Shown here: piece after piece, positions 7,142-15,054 of the stretch
Position numbering within the stretch: the stretch's first letter is position 1
How the letters are laid out: each line of letters starts with the position of its first letter
NCBI GenBank assembly: GCA_947178195.1
Contig: CAMWXM010000032.1
Span: 1-16,441 of the forward strand
Direction: 5' to 3'
Length of the DNA stretch: 16,441 bases
Origin: an uncultured Ruminococcus sp.
GTDB lineage: Bacteria > Bacillota > Clostridia > Oscillospirales > Ruminococcaceae
Notes under the pieces: generated by a model
Told to the model about the DNA's origin: nothing
The model's database searches: none
Seen by the model: the letters and a program-made list of their open reading frames with translations, nothing else
Position numbers and translations under genes: made by a program

Positions 7142-9484
7142 ATGAAAATATTCAAAAAAATTTCAGCAGCTGTTTTAAGCGTTGGCATTTCATCTACATT
7201 GCTGGCCTCTTCACTTCCCAATGTGAATTTACCGGCTTCGGCAGCGGAAGACTACGAAAACTTTGCAAAGGCTCTTCAGTATTCTATTTATTTTTACGAT
7301 GCGAACATGTGCGGCAATGACGTTGATGAAAACACTCGTTTTAAATGGAGAGGCGATTGCCATACGTACGACGCTGTTCTACCTCTCGATACCGAAAATA
7401 CTAATCTTTCGGCTGAATTTATTTCCAAAAATAAAAAATATCTTGACCCCGACGGCGACAACTTCGTTGACGTTTCCGGCGGTATGCACGATGCAGGAGA
7501 CCATGTGGAATTCGGTATGCCGGAAGCGTATTCCGGTTCAACTCTGGGTTGGGGATATTACGAATTCAGGGACGCCTATGCCAACACAAAACAGAACGAC
7601 CATATTGAAACTATTTTAAGATATTTTAACGATTATTTCATGAGATGCACTTTTTTAGATGATAAAGGCGAGGTGGTTGCATTCTGTTATCAGGTAGGAG
7701 ATGGCGATATTGACCATGCTTATTGGAACGCTCCCGAGATCGACGATATGCCACGTAAAGGATTTTTCCTGACCCCTGATAAGCCGCAGATAGATTATCT
7801 TGCCGCAACCGCAGCTTCTCTTGCGGCTAACTATCTTAATTTTGAAAAAACCGACCCTGCATATGCCAAAGAAAATCTTAAATATGCAAAAGCTCTTTTC
7901 AAGCTTGCTCAGGACAGCAAGGAAAAATTCGGCGATGGCGCAGACGAGCTTTTAAGCGATAACGCCGACGGACCAAAGGCATATTATCTCTCCTCAAAAT
8001 GGGAGGACGATTATTGCTGGGCTGGTATGTGGCTTTATAAAGCTACCGGTGATAAGAATTATCTTGACCAGTCGCTGGGAATTTTAAAGAACGATTATTA
8101 TGCTCCTCCTACCTATGTTCATTGCTGGAACGACGTCTGGACAGGTGCAGTATGTCTTATTGCCGAGGAAAACGATAAGGATCCAAGCGTTATTGAGCGT
8201 TATATGGAGCTTAGCGGCAAAAATTCCTATGAAATAACCGATTTCTGGAGCAAGATAAAAGAACAGACAGAGGCTTGCTATTCTGGAAATCTTGGTACTC
8301 TTTCCCCTCAGGGTTATTTCTTCCTCAGCACATGGGGGTCGGCAAGATACAATACTGCCGCACAGCTTGCCGCTTTGGTTTACGATAAATATACAAATAA
8401 CGGAAAGCCAAGCGAATCCAGCAAATGGGCAAAAAGACAAATGGAATATCTTTTAGGCGACAATGACGCAGGTACGGCTTATGTGGTAGGCTACAATGAA
8501 AACGCCGTTAAATTTCCTCACCACAGAGCCTCTTCGGGACTTACAAAATGCGAAGATACCCGTCCACAGAAGCATGTACTTTACGGTGCGCTGGTAGGCG
8601 GACCTGATGCTGAGGACAAACACAATGACACTACTGCCGACTGGATTTATAACGAAGTTACCGTCGACTACAACGCTGCATTTGTAGGCGCATGCGCAGG
8701 ACTTTATGAAATGTTCGGCGATTCATCTATGCAGGTCACTCCTGACTTTCCTCCAGTAGACCAGGGCGGTGAAAACGGTGAAGAAGGCGGAAATAATTTC
8801 TGGGTAGAAGGTGTATTTGCGGATAATCTGCAGACAAACAGTGAAGGTAGTATAGGCAGTACAAACCTTACTATGTACGTTTGTACCGATTCCATAAAAG
8901 CATATAAAGACGTTTCGGTAAGATACTATTTTGACGCCACAGGCACGAATATTTCAAATATAACCATGCGTGAAACATATGACCAATGCCAGACAGAAAC
9001 CGATTATGACGGAGTTCTGACAGGTCCGACCCTCTATAAGGATAACATCTATTACATCGAGGTCACATGGGATGGCTATGCGATTGCAAATTCAAATAAA
9101 AAATATCAGCTTCAGATAGGCAGCTGGCAACCCTCATGGGATCCTTCCGACGACTGGAGCCGCAAGGATATGCTTGAAATTTCCAGCGGAGAATACGACG
9201 GCTACAGCGGCGAGATGCAGAAAGCGCCTTATATATGCGTTTATTCTGGAGGAAAGCTGATAGGTGGTACAGAACCTGACGGTTCTACTCCTGTTTTAAG
9301 CGCAGGACTTGGCGATGTGAATAAAAGCGGCGATATAACCACTGCCGATATTATAATGCTTCAGAAATATCTGATCAAGAAAATCAAAAAAGTTACCGAT
9401 ATGTCCGCAGCTGACCTTACCTCAGATAAAAAAATAAATGCTTTTGACGCTGTTGCTCTTAAACGGATCTTGCTGTCAAAATAA
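7142..9484 (+). CDS. Cellulosomal GH9 endoglucanase with CBM3c and dockerin
   Basis: This secreted 780-residue cellulase begins at the ATG at 7142, 6 nt after GGAGG (7131-7135). A signal peptide covers about residues 1-34 and ends near ASA. The GH9 catalytic module (about 36-530) has the paired aspartates in HDAGDH (Asp117/Asp120), the conserved HHR (His460/His461) and the general-acid glutamate in YNEVTVDYNA (Glu505). A Gly/Glu-rich linker leads to a CBM3c-like module (about 553-685, starting NFWVEGVF and including QIGSWQPSWD). A type I dockerin (724-778) with loops GDVNKSGD and ADLTSDKKIN ends the protein. GH9-CBM3c enzymes of this theme are usually processive endoglucanases hydrolysing beta-1,4-glucan. 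The dockerin implies attachment to a scaffoldin cohesin outside the cell. It heads a tight run of genes. Confidence 0.95.
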   Translation: MKIFKKISAAVLSVGISSTLLASSLPNVNLPASAAEDYENFAKALQYSIYFYDANMCGNDVDENTRFKWRGDCHTYDAVLPLDTENTNLSAEFISKNKKYLDPDGDNFVDVSGGMHDAGDHVEFGMPEAYSGSTLGWGYYEFRDAYANTKQNDHIETILRYFNDYFMRCTFLDDKGEVVAFCYQVGDGDIDHAYWNAPEIDDMPRKGFFLTPDKPQIDYLAATAASLAANYLNFEKTDPAYAKENLKYAKALFKLAQDSKEKFGDGADELLSDNADGPKAYYLSSKWEDDYCWAGMWLYKATGDKNYLDQSLGILKNDYYAPPTYVHCWNDVWTGAVCLIAEENDKDPSVIERYMELSGKNSYEITDFWSKIKEQTEACYSGNLGTLSPQGYFFLSTWGSARYNTAAQLAALVYDKYTNNGKPSESSKWAKRQMEYLLGDNDAGTAYVVGYNENAVKFPHHRASSGLTKCEDTRPQKHVLYGALVGGPDAEDKHNDTTADWIYNEVTVDYNAAFVGACAGLYEMFGDSSMQVTPDFPPVDQGGENGEEGGNNFWVEGVFADNLQTNSEGSIGSTNLTMYVCTDSIKAYKDVSVRYYFDATGTNISNITMRETYDQCQTETDYDGVLTGPTLYKDNIYYIEVTWDGYAIANSNKKYQLQIGSWQPSWDPSDDWSRKDMLEISSGEYDGYSGEMQKAPYICVYSGGKLIGGTEPDGSTPVLSAGLGDVNKSGDITTADIIMLQKYLIKKIKKVTDMSAADLTSDKKINAFDAVALKRILLSK

Positions 9485-9497
9485 GAAAGGAAGCTTT

Positions 9498-9674
9498 ATG
9501 GAACTGCCCAATGACCCTGCTATACTCCTGAGCTATATAAACACCATGCTCAGAGATAAATATAAAAGTCTGACCGATCTATGCGACGACTATAATATTG
9601 ATGAAAGCGTCATAATCGACAAGCTTTCACAAATAGGATACAGCTATAATGAAACTCAGAACCAATTCAGATAA
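9498..9674 (+). CDS. DUF4250 domain mini-protein
   Basis: This 58-residue cytoplasmic protein starts at the ATG at 9498, with AAAGGAAG (9486-9493) 4-7 nt upstream. A longer open frame runs back into the GH9 gene but has no supporting start. The sequence pattern PNDPAILLSYINTMLRD, then SLTDLCDDYNI and a closing IGYSYNETQNQF, matches DUF4250, a small Clostridia-typical family of unknown function. The DLCDDYNIDESVIIDKL part could form a helix-turn-helix-like hairpin, but I do not assign DNA binding. It lies 13 nt after the cellulase and 10 nt before the reductase, so it is probably co-transcribed with both. Confidence 0.85.
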   Translation: MELPNDPAILLSYINTMLRDKYKSLTDLCDDYNIDESVIIDKLSQIGYSYNETQNQFR

Positions 9675-9684
9675 GGAGAAAAAA

Positions 9685-10815
9685 ATGATCTATAAAAATT
9701 TTCAAAACATAAAATTATCCGCTCTCGGAATGGGAACTATGCGACTTCCAGTAATAAATGGAGACGATTCTCAGATTGATGAAAAGGCAGCAGCCGAAAT
9801 GGTCGCATATGCTATGAAAAACGGCGTGAATTATTATGATACCGCCTGGGGCTACCATGCTGGAAATTCAGAGCTTGCTATGGGACGTATCCTATCGGAA
9901 TATCCCAGAGACAGCTTTTATCTGGCTTCAAAATTCCCCGGCTATGACCTTTCAAATATGGATAAAGTGGAGGAAATATTTGAAAAACAGCTCGAAAAAT
10001 GTCAGGTAGATTATTTTGATTTTTATCTTATCCATAATGTGTGCGAAATGAATATCAACGAATATTTAGACTCGAAATACGGCATATACGATTATCTTTT
10101 AAAGCAAAAGGAAAACGGCAGGATCCGTCATCTGGGATTTTCTGCTCATGGAAGCTGTGAGGTAATAAAGCGTTTTCTTGACGCTTATGGCGAAAATATG
10201 GAATTTGGTCAGCTTCAGTTAAATTACCTTGACTGGACCTTCCAGGACGGCAAAGAAAAGGTGCAGATTCTTACAGAGCACAATATCCCCGTATGGGTCA
10301 TGGAACCGGTAAGAGGCGGAAAGCTGGCTAAGCTTTCTGATGAAAATGAACAGTTGCTTAAAAGCATGCGTCCTGATGAGAAAATACCGGCATGGGCATT
10401 CAGATTTTTACAGACTATACCGGAGGTCACAATGATACTTTCGGGAATGTCCGACTTTGAGCAGACAAAGGAAAATATACATACATTTGAAACCGAAAAG
10501 CCACTTGACGACAAGGAAATGTCTGAACTTATGAAAATGGCGCAAAAAATGCTTACGGTAAATACTGTTCCCTGCACCAGCTGCCGCTACTGCACCACAC
10601 ATTGTCCTCAGCAGCTGGATATACCAAATCTTCTGGGACTTTACAACGAACATAGCTTCAGCGGCGGCGGATTTTTAGCTCCTGCTGCGCTTACAGTGAT
10701 ACCGAAAGAAAAGCAGCCTGACGCTTGTGTTGGCTGCAGAAGCTGCGAAGCGGTTTGTCCTCAGCAGATAAAAATATCAGAGATAATGAGCAGATTCACT
10801 TCTATTCTTAAATAA
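9685..10815 (+). CDS. Aldo/keto reductase with C-terminal 4Fe-4S ferredoxin-like domain
   Basis: The ATG at 9685 is chosen because AAGGAG (9673-9678) lies 6 nt upstream. The 376-residue protein has an aldo/keto reductase barrel with the usual tetrad Asp52, Tyr57, Lys83 and His117. Two cysteine clusters follow: CTSCRYCTTHCP (Cys297, 300, 303, 307) and CVGCRSCEAVCP (Cys348, 351, 354, 358). They are appropriate for two [4Fe-4S] clusters. This matches the COG1453-type oxidoreductases common in anaerobes, in which electrons may pass between NAD(P)H or ferredoxin and a carbonyl substrate. The natural substrate is unknown. Its position behind a cellulase could suggest sugar or aldehyde metabolism, but this is inference from neighbourhood only. 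Confidence 0.93.
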   Translation: MIYKNFQNIKLSALGMGTMRLPVINGDDSQIDEKAAAEMVAYAMKNGVNYYDTAWGYHAGNSELAMGRILSEYPRDSFYLASKFPGYDLSNMDKVEEIFEKQLEKCQVDYFDFYLIHNVCEMNINEYLDSKYGIYDYLLKQKENGRIRHLGFSAHGSCEVIKRFLDAYGENMEFGQLQLNYLDWTFQDGKEKVQILTEHNIPVWVMEPVRGGKLAKLSDENEQLLKSMRPDEKIPAWAFRFLQTIPEVTMILSGMSDFEQTKENIHTFETEKPLDDKEMSELMKMAQKMLTVNTVPCTSCRYCTTHCPQQLDIPNLLGLYNEHSFSGGGFLAPAALTVIPKEKQPDACVGCRSCEAVCPQQIKISEIMSRFTSILK

Positions 10816-10860
10816 AAAAGGTCAGAATTACAGGTTAAATACAAATGAGGTTTGCATAAT

Positions 10861-11604
10861 ATGGATAATAAATCAAAATCACTTTACAATAAAAAAACTG
10901 CGTTTTATGAAAGCATTCGTACCGGAAATATTGATATGGCAAAGGCTAACTTAATTCCTTTGTGCGGCGAAGAAGATACAAGATACAATAAAGACGATCT
11001 GGTAAATTTAAAATATCATTTTGTCATAGCAGTCTCTATGATGGCAAGATTCTGCTTTGAAGGCGGTATGCCCTCCGAGGAAGTCTGTGCTATGGAAGAT
11101 AAATATATTGAAATGGCTGACGCATCTGACAATATGGAAGAGATACAGGAATTGCATACAAAGGCCATGGAAGAATTCTGTAACTGTATGTATGAAATGA
11201 GATTCCGTGGAATAAATTCTGTCCAAGTTATTAACGCAATAAAGTTTATAAATTCTCATATTGATGAAAGGATCACTCTTACAGTGGTCGCTGAACACCT
11301 GGGTATAACTATGTCTCATCTTTCACATATTTTCAAAAATGCCACCGGTGAAAAAATAAGCAAATATATTCTCATAAGAAAGCTTGATGCTTCTCTTGTT
11401 ATGCTGAAAAATACAAAGCTTAGCGTTTCTGAAATAAGCTATCGACTTAAATTCACATCTCAAAGTTATTTTACCAAAACATTTAAAAAAATCTTGGGAA
11501 TATCCCCAAGACAATACAGAAGCGGTAAATTTACTATTTCACCTGATGCTCTTGCATGTATCAAATCTCCTTTTATTGAGGACGAATTTGAATTTGAGGA
11601 ATGA
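10861..11604 (+). CDS. AraC-family transcriptional regulator
   Basis: The 247-residue protein ends in an AraC/XylS DNA-binding domain (about residues 122-222) with two helix-turn-helix units: LTVVAEHLGITMSHLSHIF, and LSVSEISYRLKFTSQSYF leading into FKKILGISPRQYR. The N-terminal 120 residues are mostly helical (ENIDMAKANLIPLC-like and MEEIQELHTKAMEEFC segments) and do not look like a cupin sugar-binding domain, so the signal sensed is unknown. ATG 10861 is preferred over TTG 10852 because GAGG (10847-10850) is 10 nt from the former. It lies 45 nt after the reductase on the same strand and may regulate the cellulase unit or pheA. Confidence 0.93.
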   Translation: MDNKSKSLYNKKTAFYESIRTGNIDMAKANLIPLCGEEDTRYNKDDLVNLKYHFVIAVSMMARFCFEGGMPSEEVCAMEDKYIEMADASDNMEEIQELHTKAMEEFCNCMYEMRFRGINSVQVINAIKFINSHIDERITLTVVAEHLGITMSHLSHIFKNATGEKISKYILIRKLDASLVMLKNTKLSVSEISYRLKFTSQSYFTKTFKKILGISPRQYRSGKFTISPDALACIKSPFIEDEFEFEE

Positions 11605-11628
11605 AAAATCAAGGTTATATCATGTAAA

Positions 11629-11680
11629 TATCGTACAGAGCATGTAGTTACACAAGCCTTGTTTTGTACGGTTAATAAAT
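11629..11680 (+). repeat. Possible degenerate copy of the palindromic repeat before pheA
   Basis: TTTTGTACGGT at 11662-11672 matches 9 of 11 bases of the repeat core CTTTGTGCGGT and the arm at 7051-7061. CGTACA (11632-11637) is complementary to TGTACG (11665-11670), so a long-loop hairpin is possible in the 100-nt gap between the AraC gene and pheA. The similarity is short, and this may be chance. Confidence 0.35.
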
Positions 11681-11704
11681 TCAGATATCGAAAGGAATTT
11701 TCTT

Positions 11705-12823
11705 ATGAATTTAGAACAGCTTCGCAGCGAGATAGACGAGTTGGATAATAATATTTTAAAAGCGTTTACCAGAAGAATGGAGCTCTGTCGTCAGGTCGCT
11801 GTTTATAAAATAGAAAATAATCTGCCTGTTTTTCAGGAAGGCAGAGAAAAAAAAATAATTGAAAAGGTTCGCAGCAACAGTCCTGAGCATCTTAAAGATT
11901 CTGCCGCAGTGCTTTTTACTGAAATTATGGATATAAGCAAATCTATTCAGCAGAATGAATTATATCATAATAAAAAAATGTTTGAGCCTTCTCAGCTTGA
12001 AATTTTCGACAGTCATATAATTGGATGTCAGGGCATTCCAGGCTCCAACTCCGAAGCTGCTGCACGAAAGCTTTTTCCAGAAAATAAAATAACATTTTAT
12101 AATGAATTTGAAGATGTTTTTTCATCTGTTGAAAACGGCGAGGTGGATTTTGGAATTATCCCTATCCATAACTCAACGGCAGGTTCGGTAACTCAGACCT
12201 ATGACCTTATGAGAAAGCATAATGTATTTATTGTTAAAACAGTTAAAACAGAGATAACAAACTGTCTTGCAGTAAAGCAGGGTACAAAAGTCGGCGATAT
12301 TAAAAAGGTCTATTCTCACCCTCAGGCTTTGAGTCAATGTTCATCGTACATAAAAAAGAACGGCTTTGAACCTGTGGAATCGGTCAATACTGCCGCTGCC
12401 GCTGAATTGGTAAGCCTTAGCAAAAGCAGCGACTGTGCAGCAGTATGCTCTGAAAGTTGCGCTGAGCTTTACGGAATGGAGATAATAGAAAAGGGCATAT
12501 CAAATGTACTCCCGAATTATACTCGCTTTATCTGTATTGCAAAAAATCTGCTTGTATCAGAGGATGCTGATACTATTTCCGTTAATCTGAAGCTTCCCAA
12601 TCATACCGGAAGTCTTTATCGGCTGCTTACAAAATTTTTCGTAAATAATATGAATCTTACTAAAATTGAAAGCCGTCCCCTTGCAGACGGAAGCTTTGAT
12701 GTGATGTTTTATCTCAACTTTACCGGTAATATATCTGAACCTAAAGTGCAGGGACTTATTGCTGAGCTTTCTGAAGAGCTTGAATATTTTAAATTTCTTG
12801 GGAATTTCAGCGAGATTAAATAA
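11705..12823 (+). CDS. pheA: Bifunctional chorismate mutase / prephenate dehydratase
   Basis: This 372-residue P-protein converts chorismate to prephenate and then to phenylpyruvate in phenylalanine synthesis. Residues 1-85 are an AroQ-type chorismate mutase (LRSEIDELDNNILKAFTRRM, then VAVYK and GREKKII). Residues 105-283 are the prephenate dehydratase, with NSTAGSV and the catalytic-type motif YTRF (Thr273). The C-terminus (about 290-366) is an ACT domain with NHTGSLYRLL and ESRP (322-325), the phenylalanine-binding motifs that normally give feedback inhibition. AAAGGA (11691-11696) is 8 nt before the ATG. All catalytic parts appear intact. It runs convergently into the XRE gene, with a repeat between them. 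Confidence 0.96.
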   Translation: MNLEQLRSEIDELDNNILKAFTRRMELCRQVAVYKIENNLPVFQEGREKKIIEKVRSNSPEHLKDSAAVLFTEIMDISKSIQQNELYHNKKMFEPSQLEIFDSHIIGCQGIPGSNSEAAARKLFPENKITFYNEFEDVFSSVENGEVDFGIIPIHNSTAGSVTQTYDLMRKHNVFIVKTVKTEITNCLAVKQGTKVGDIKKVYSHPQALSQCSSYIKKNGFEPVESVNTAAAAELVSLSKSSDCAAVCSESCAELYGMEIIEKGISNVLPNYTRFICIAKNLLVSEDADTISVNLKLPNHTGSLYRLLTKFFVNNMNLTKIESRPLADGSFDVMFYLNFTGNISEPKVQGLIAELSEELEYFKFLGNFSEIK

Positions 12824-12879
12824 TTTAAGGCAACACCGTACAAGGACTTCAGACGGCCTTTGTGCGGTGTGAATTTTAA
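12824..12879. repeat. Compact palindromic repeat between convergent genes
   Basis: TTTAAGGCAACACCGTACAA at 12824-12843 and CCTTTGTGCGGTGTGAATTT at 12857-12876 are imperfect inverted copies of the repeat core around GGACTTCAGACGG. The element starts one base after the pheA stop codon. Its right end carries TTAA, which supplies the stop codon of the minus-strand XRE gene (12876-12878). It can fold as a strong hairpin on either strand and may act as a two-way end signal, although only short T-runs are present. Confidence 0.8.
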
Positions 12880-13118
12880 TCATCTTCAAAAAAATCCTGT
12901 ATAGGCTTTTTTAAAATTTTAGAAAGTCCCCATAATTCAATATCTGAAACGGTTCTTGTCTGATCCTCAATTCTTGAAATCGAACCACGGCAGATATATA
13001 CGGCTATCGTCTCTAATTTATCAGAAAGAAGCTTTTGACTCATGTTCTTTTCTGTACGGAATTTTTTTACATTTTTGCCAACTATATTCATTTTCTGACC
13101 ATCAATAATTCTTGCCAT
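12876..13118 (-). CDS. Small XRE-type helix-turn-helix regulator
   Basis: This 80-residue protein is one HTH_3/XRE domain: NVKKFRTEKNMSQKLLSDKL, then SISRIEDQTRTVSDIELWGLSKIL and a short acidic tail. ATG 13118 is preferred over GTG 13127 because GGAG (13129-13132 on the minus strand) lies 10 nt from the former and 1 nt from the latter; an internal start at a second Met (MNIVGKNV) is also possible. It has no sensor domain, so any ligand or partner is unknown. It is divergent from the ABC exporter operon, and the shared 125-nt gap has two near-identical palindromes. It is therefore the obvious candidate repressor of the exporter and probably of itself. Confidence 0.9.
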   Translation of the reverse strand: MARIIDGQKMNIVGKNVKKFRTEKNMSQKLLSDKLETIAVYICRGSISRIEDQTRTVSDIELWGLSKILKKPIQDFFEDD

Positions 13119-13138
13119 GTTATTCACTCTCCGAAAAA

Positions 13139-13167
13139 AATAATTGTCTTGACATAAGACAATTATT
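13139..13167. promoter_or_regulatory. Operator 1: perfect palindrome overlapping the exporter -35
   Basis: AATAATTGTCTT (13139-13150) and AAGACAATTATT (13156-13167) are perfectly complementary 12-nt arms around GACAT. The core TTGTCTT-N5-AAGACAA has the same 7-5-7 geometry as operator 2. It covers the -35 hexamer of the exporter promoter, the classic place for a repressor. It also lies just downstream of the likely XRE transcription start on the other strand. Confidence 0.82.
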
Positions 13168-13177
13168 ATGATATACT
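13149..13177 (+). promoter_or_regulatory. Promoter of the ABC exporter operon
   Basis: TTGACA (13149-13154) and TATACT (13172-13177) are separated by 17 nt. The start is expected near 13184, between the two operator palindromes. Confidence 0.88.
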
Positions 13178-13189
13178 AAAATTATAGCG

Positions 13190-13214
13190 ATATTGTCCTA
13201 CTATAGGACAATAT
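13190..13214. promoter_or_regulatory. Operator 2: perfect palindrome at the exporter transcription start
   Basis: ATATTGTCCTA (13190-13200) and TAGGACAATAT (13204-13214) are perfect 11-nt arms around CTA. The core TTGTCCT-N5-AGGACAA differs from operator 1 only by one symmetric C/T change per arm. The two centres are 49 bp apart. On the minus strand it would overlap the upstream part of an XRE promoter whose -10 could be TATAAT (complement of 13181-13186). Confidence 0.82.
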
Positions 13215-13243
13215 TAAAAGTTCATAATAAGCGAGGTAAAGCT

Positions 13244-14251
13244 ATGCAGAATATTATCGAAATAACAAATTTATCAAAAGAATTTAAGGTTCTAAACCGC
13301 CATGAAGGTTTAAAAGGAAGTATAAGAGATTTATTTTCAAGAGATTACCGGATAGTACATGCGGTAGAAAATATTTCAATGAATATAGAACAGGGGGAAA
13401 TAGTCGGCTATCTTGGACCTAACGGCGCAGGAAAATCTACTACAATTAAAATGATGACCGGAGTTTTAGAACCCACATCAGGTGAAATAACAGTAAACGG
13501 CAATATCCCATATAAAGAACGCTCGAAAAACGCACAGGAAATAGGCGTCGTATTCGGTCAGCGTTCCCAGCTATGGTGGGCGCTGCCGCTGATTGAATCC
13601 TTTAAAATATTAAAGGATATTTACAGAATAAGCAATCAGGACTACGAAAGTATAATGAAGCTTTACGGCTCTCTGGTGGACATAGAACCGCTTCTGCATA
13701 AGCCAGTGCGCCAGATGTCGCTGGGACAGAGAACTTTAAGCGATATACTTGCAGCATTTTTACATAACCCTAAAGTGGTTTTTCTTGATGAGCCAACTAT
13801 CGGACTTGACGTTTCCATGAAAAGTAGGATACGGACGCTTATACATGCGCTGAACAAAGAAAAAAATACCACGGTCATACTTACAACTCACGATATGGGC
13901 GATGTTGACGCACTTTGCCGCCGTATTGTCATTATTGATAAAGGAAAAATGCTTTATGATAACGATATTGAGCATTTGAAAGGCTTTTTCGGCTCTTACA
14001 GGACCCTTAAAATCAGTCCTGAAGGAGATATTAAAAAGCAGACATCTGTACTTGAAAGAGAGCTGAAAAATTTTGGCGTTTCCGTTTCAAATGATGAAGA
14101 ATGGATATCTATTCTTGTAAACGAGGAAAACGCCAATGTTATTGAAGTGCTTAATTCCATACAAAAAAATCATAAGATAGGTGATATGAAATTAGAGGAG
14201 ATTTCAACAGAAGAGGTTATCAGGAAAATTTATGAGGAGGGTGTGGAATGA
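13244..14251 (+). CDS. ABC-2 type exporter ATP-binding protein
   Basis: The 335-residue ATPase starts at the ATG at 13244, with GAGG (13233-13236) 7 nt upstream; the frame is open earlier only into operator 2. It has Walker A GPNGAGKST (Lys64), a Q-loop glutamine (Gln106 in FGQRSQLWW), Walker B FLDEPTIGLD (Asp182/Glu183) and an H-loop (His216). The signature is SLGQR (159-163) instead of LSGGQ. It is followed by TLSDILAAFLHNP and a 90-residue C-terminal extension. These features fit the COG4586 group, which works with two integral membrane partners; the next two genes supply them. It powers export across the cytoplasmic membrane; the substrate is unknown. The stop codon overlaps the next start (ATGA). 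Confidence 0.95.
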   Translation: MQNIIEITNLSKEFKVLNRHEGLKGSIRDLFSRDYRIVHAVENISMNIEQGEIVGYLGPNGAGKSTTIKMMTGVLEPTSGEITVNGNIPYKERSKNAQEIGVVFGQRSQLWWALPLIESFKILKDIYRISNQDYESIMKLYGSLVDIEPLLHKPVRQMSLGQRTLSDILAAFLHNPKVVFLDEPTIGLDVSMKSRIRTLIHALNKEKNTTVILTTHDMGDVDALCRRIVIIDKGKMLYDNDIEHLKGFFGSYRTLKISPEGDIKKQTSVLERELKNFGVSVSNDEEWISILVNEENANVIEVLNSIQKNHKIGDMKLEEISTEEVIRKIYEEGVE

Positions 14252-15051
14252 AATTAAAAAAATACCTTACCCTTACACGGGCTGGCATTATCGAATCGTT
14301 GCAGTTCAGAATCGCAACGGCGGTCATGGTTGCCGGAAATCTTTTGTATCTGATAGTGGTGTATTATCTCTGGAAGGCAATTTATGCGTCTGCCGGTACG
14401 GATATAGTAAACGGCATGACATTTACAGATACCATGATCTATCTTGTACTTGCAACGGCGCTGTTTAATTTTATGGAAATGTATACCGTTTGGGAAATGG
14501 GACGCAATATACAAACAGGAAAAATAGTTCTTGATCTGCTAAAGCCTATGCCCTACAGAAGCTATCTTTTCTGGTCATTTTCCGGTACATTTGTGACAAA
14601 TTTTCTTTTTACATTTTTACCCACATTTATTGTTGTGGGAATAGTTGCAGGTGGACAAATACCCCTTGGAATAAATCTGCTTTATTTTGTTATATCGGTA
14701 GTGATGGCGATTATTATAAATTATAGCATTGATTTTATTGTGGGCACTATATGCCTGTTTACCGAGTCTATATGGGGAATAAATATTATGAAACAGGTCA
14801 TAGTACTGCTTCTTTCGGGAGCGACTATACCTATCGCCTTCTTTCCCGAAACTCTTAAAACTATTGTGTATTATCTCCCTTTTCAATCTATATACAACGC
14901 TCCGCTTTCCATACTGCTTGACGGCTCGCCTACGGCAGAAAACCTTCTTACCACTCTTGGGGTACAGCTTTTGTGGTGTATAATAACAATTGTTCTGAGC
15001 AAGATTTTCTGGAAGGCTTCACTAAGACAAATAACAGTAAATGGAGGCTGA
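14248..15051 (+). CDS. ABC-2 type exporter permease, first subunit
   Basis: The 267-residue protein has about six membrane segments (roughly residues 22-42, 57-77, 111-135, 141-170, 178-200 and 232-255). No solute-binding or catalytic motif is visible. Its ATG overlaps the ATPase stop by 4 nt (ATGA), and GAGGAGG (14234-14240) lies 7 nt upstream, so translational coupling is likely. Layout and size match the COG4587/COG3694 permease pair that accompanies COG4586 ATPases. It should form a heterodimeric channel with the next gene product. The exported compound cannot be read from the sequence. Confidence 0.9.
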   Translation: MKLKKYLTLTRAGIIESLQFRIATAVMVAGNLLYLIVVYYLWKAIYASAGTDIVNGMTFTDTMIYLVLATALFNFMEMYTVWEMGRNIQTGKIVLDLLKPMPYRSYLFWSFSGTFVTNFLFTFLPTFIVVGIVAGGQIPLGINLLYFVISVVMAIIINYSIDFIVGTICLFTESIWGINIMKQVIVLLLSGATIPIAFFPETLKTIVYYLPFQSIYNAPLSILLDGSPTAENLLTTLGVQLLWCIITIVLSKIFWKASLRQITVNGG

Positions 15052-15054
15052 GGT

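Noticed and set aside
8084..8440. Minus-strand 118-codon frame inside the GH9 gene
   Set aside because: It lies fully opposite the GH9 catalytic module, where the plus-strand frame has clear family motifs.
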